Source: G963662675 sp963676845
Lineage (GTDB): Bacteria; Bacteroidota; Bacteroidia; Bacteroidales; Prolixibacteraceae
DNA: 64,000 nt
Reading direction: 5' to 3'
Assembly (NCBI GenBank): GCA_963676845.2
Contig: CAXXKK010000027.1
Coordinates: 1-64,000, forward strand
Below the pieces are notes generated by a model. It was not told where the DNA came from, ran no database searches, and saw only the letters and a program-made list of their open reading frames with translations. Of the stretch, positions 61,866-64,000 are shown one piece after another. The translations under genes and the position numbers were made by a program. Within the stretch, counting starts at the first letter, position 1. Each line of letters opens with the position of its first letter.

Positions 61866-62387
61866 TTAAATAAGCAGAACAAGGAAAGCAATAACAACAC
61901 CACCTAGAGCAAGGGTAATACCTCTTTTAAAATTCTTGTTTCCTGGTTTATACATCCAAAACGACGAAACTGCAAGAAAGAATAACATTAGACCAGCTGT
62001 CGTTGTAAATATCTTTCCAACACTACTTCCACCTGTTTTATGAAGCATTATTAACTTACCAAATGGATATATGTAATCCATACCTACAGTCACGGCTTCA
62101 CCAGTTGATGAGTTATAAGTAGTACCATTAGGGAAAGTAACAACATCGCCTTCAGTTGTTGCTCCTTCGGTACTAAACATTCTCAACTGCTGCCCTAACT
62201 GTCCTATGGATAAATTTGGCTCCATCATCCTTTCAGTAGTAACTTCATGTTTTAGTATGTTGGTACCACGATGAATCAATAAGGTTCCGCTTAATGAATA
62301 AATAATCATCAAACCAACCATCAAAAAACCAACATCCCGGTGCAAGGCACGCATAGTCCTAACAAGTGATCTCTTTTTTTCTGCCAT
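61866..62387 (-). CDS. PepSY-associated membrane protein
   Basis: 173 residues. Three membrane helices (about 18-38, 122-142, 152-172). The N-terminus TMRALHRDVGFLMVGLMIIYSLSGTLL and the C-terminus SSFWMYKPGNKNFKRG fit the PepSY_TM family. The loop between helices one and two is extracytoplasmic and contains a short PepSY-like part. Members are linked to iron/flavin reduction or peptidase control. Function here unknown. Confidence 0.82.
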   Translation of the reverse strand: MAEKKRSLVRTMRALHRDVGFLMVGLMIIYSLSGTLLIHRGTNILKHEVTTERMMEPNLSIGQLGQQLRMFSTEGATTEGDVVTFPNGTTYNSSTGEAVTVGMDYIYPFGKLIMLHKTGGSSVGKIFTTTAGLMLFFLAVSSFWMYKPGNKNFKRGITLALGGVVIAFLVLLI

Positions 62388-62794
62388 AATTCGTTTTTTT
62401 TTATTAAGTAAATTTCCCGCAATATATTAAATGTAAATACAAGTATTCCAGAATTTAACTTCTTGTTAAGATTTTTTGTCAACACAAGACACTGTCCAAC
62501 TGCCATTTATAGAACATTTGTTTGATATATTTTATAATTATAATTAACAAACAGAGACTCTAAACAACTGACAATCAGAAAAAATAAAAAACACATACAT
62601 CCCTGCACAACCATATGATATTTAAAACAATAGTCTTCAGCTACCCACATGAGTATTCTGAGAATAAATCCCTTCGAGTTTTAAAATCAGATGTATTTAC
62701 ATCTTATGGAAAATAACATCTTTGTTTTTACCATTGAATAGATGAAATTTCATAACTTCATGCATCATTTTAATTAATCAAAGACTACAAAAAG
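62388..62794. other. Intergenic region before the metallo-hydrolase gene
   Basis: 407 bases, very AT-rich, no gene. A perfect 12-nt palindrome ATGAAATTTCAT lies at 62742-62753, about 40 nt before the next ATG, and might be an operator. Nothing else recognised. Confidence 0.5.
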
Positions 62795-63742
62795 ATGAAA
62801 AAGATTTACTCAGTTTCCATTTTTATGTTATTGATGCTTATCAGCTCAATTTCATTTGCTCAATCAAACACAGAAGAAAGACCCGGGCCAATTACAAGAC
62901 CAATTATTGTAGAAATTGCTCCTGACACATATTTTATAAATGAATTTGGCATGAACGCCATGTACTTACTTGTAGGCGAAGAACGAGCTTTATTGCTAGA
63001 TACAGGTACTGGTTTTTGTGATCTTAAAGGCATTGTTGAAGACTTAACAGACCTTCCGTATGATGTTGCATTAACTCATGGACATCCTGACCATGCCGGA
63101 GGAATTGGCCAGTTTGATGTTGTTTATTTAAATATGGCAGATAAAGAAATGGCAACAGGTATTCCATATGAGCAAAGAGTTGAATATGGAGAAATCATGC
63201 GGAATATGGGAATTGGATACAAAGATGTTTGGGGTTATACCGAAGCAGATGTTACAAAATACACCAAACAACCAGAACTAAGACCAATCGAAGATGAACA
63301 GGTATTTGAACTGGGAAACCGCAAAGTTACAGTTTATTATGCCCCAGGTCACTCTCCTGGTTGTGTTACTTTCCTTGATGAAAAAAATCGAATACTTTTC
63401 TCTGGCGACGCAGCCAATTCAAATGTTGGAACGAGTATTCCCGTTAGTACAACTTTAAAATATTTGGTTCGCTTGCAGGAACTCGGAGACAAGTACGACC
63501 AAATGTTTACCGGACACATCTCTTACGCAGGAACAGTCGATGTTTTTTCTCAAAAAAAATCAACACTGGATGATGTCATTGAAGCATTTCGCTCTGTTCT
63601 TCGTGGCGATGCCGAGACCCAGGAAGTCGAAAATCACTTGTTCCCGGAGATGAAATCAATTAAAGCAATTTACGGAAGTGCTCAGGTTGGTTATAATCCT
63701 GAATTACTTTGGGAAGAAGGAGAAGAACACATTATACCTTAA
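62795..63742 (+). CDS. Secreted metallo-beta-lactamase-fold hydrolase
   Basis: 315 residues. Signal peptide ends at SISFAQ. MBL metal motifs: ALTHGHPDHAGG (HxHxDH), YAPGHSPGCVTF (next His), LFSGDAANSNVG (Asp) and MFTGHISYAG (last His). All ligands present, so it should bind two metals. The class includes hydrolases of lactones, thioesters and beta-lactams; subclass not certain. Exported to the periplasm. Followed by a terminator. Confidence 0.9.
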   Translation: MKKIYSVSIFMLLMLISSISFAQSNTEERPGPITRPIIVEIAPDTYFINEFGMNAMYLLVGEERALLLDTGTGFCDLKGIVEDLTDLPYDVALTHGHPDHAGGIGQFDVVYLNMADKEMATGIPYEQRVEYGEIMRNMGIGYKDVWGYTEADVTKYTKQPELRPIEDEQVFELGNRKVTVYYAPGHSPGCVTFLDEKNRILFSGDAANSNVGTSIPVSTTLKYLVRLQELGDKYDQMFTGHISYAGTVDVFSQKKSTLDDVIEAFRSVLRGDAETQEVENHLFPEMKSIKAIYGSAQVGYNPELLWEEGEEHIIP

Positions 63743-63780
63743 ACCAATTTTGGATAGATCTCTATTATTTATAATAGTCA

Positions 63781-63817
63781 AATCCCGAGTTCCTTAAATG
63801 GAGTTCGGGATTTTTTT
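63781..63817 (+). terminator. Rho-independent terminator
   Basis: AATCCCGAGTTCC and GGAGTTCGGGATT form a near-perfect stem followed by seven Ts, 39 nt past the hydrolase stop. Confidence 0.85.
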
Positions 63818-64000
63818 GCTTTGAAATGAAATTTAAATTCAATAAGGGATGAAAAATTCAGAGAAATGCAAACGAAAACGAACCTTAAGTGTTTCTATAC
63901 AAAAAGATAAAGTTAAACCGTAGCAACAATATCCAATCAATATTAACCATCTGAACTTAATTTGTTAAATTAGAAGGAAAGCCCAAAATCCCTTAAAAAA

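Overview
The window looks like a chromosome segment of a Bacteroidota bacterium, probably an anaerobic or marine Bacteroidales/Marinilabiliales-type lineage. Evidence: AT-rich DNA; repeated TAnnTTTG promoter boxes just upstream of genes; few strong Shine-Dalgarno sites; a CarboxypepD_reg/TonB-dependent receptor; many Cys-lipoproteins and small outer-membrane beta-barrels; the long Bacteroidetes-type PurF; and an lptC/GldE-like/ppiD cluster. The genus cannot be fixed from sequence alone. No tRNA, rRNA, CRISPR array, transposase or integrase was seen.

Layout. 0-4 kb: a large hybrid histidine kinase, then a 0.7 kb gap with a long imperfect hairpin. 4.6-13.8 kb: nadB-nadC-coaX (NAD and CoA precursors), then an envelope-biogenesis run: TPR protein, lptC, CNNM/GldE-like protein, ppiD. 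14-24.3 kb: SPOR protein + purF, plsC, zupT, a GNAT enzyme and a sigma-54 activator, a polyprenol-phosphate mannosyltransferase, pyrC, a nitroreductase and a patatin lipase. 24.5-34.7 kb: a complete histidine operon (hisG-D-C-B-purU-S23-like-hisH-A-F-beta-barrel-hisIE). It is preceded by an 18-codon leader peptide with four His codons and mutually exclusive antiterminator and terminator hairpins, which is a textbook attenuator layout. Several his junctions hold different word-like repeats. 34.8-36.1 kb: an mtaB-like methylthiotransferase.

36-50 kb: an accessory block with every gene on the minus strand. It holds a three-part ion channel, lipoproteins, beta-barrels, an Imm63-like immunity protein, a Fic protein with Gln in place of the catalytic His, and two Mrr-like nucleases, one fused to an ImmA/IrrE peptidase. 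Many of its spacers are imperfect palindromes of about 60-130 nt resembling integron attC sites, and some gene stop codons lie inside them. I read it as an integrase-less cassette array. Just beyond it, at 50.25-50.53 kb, is a dense cluster of related hairpins built on TACCTTTGAGC-like words that I cannot assign.

50.7-63.8 kb: housekeeping and transport genes: IMPase, a GT2 glycosyltransferase, a CorA/ZntB-type channel, PPK2, Hsp20, a TPP riboswitch in front of a TonB receptor broken by one frameshift, a GH16 lipoprotein, a beta-carbonic anhydrase, a SUI1/YciH factor, a PepSY-type membrane protein and a secreted metallo-beta-lactamase-fold protein.
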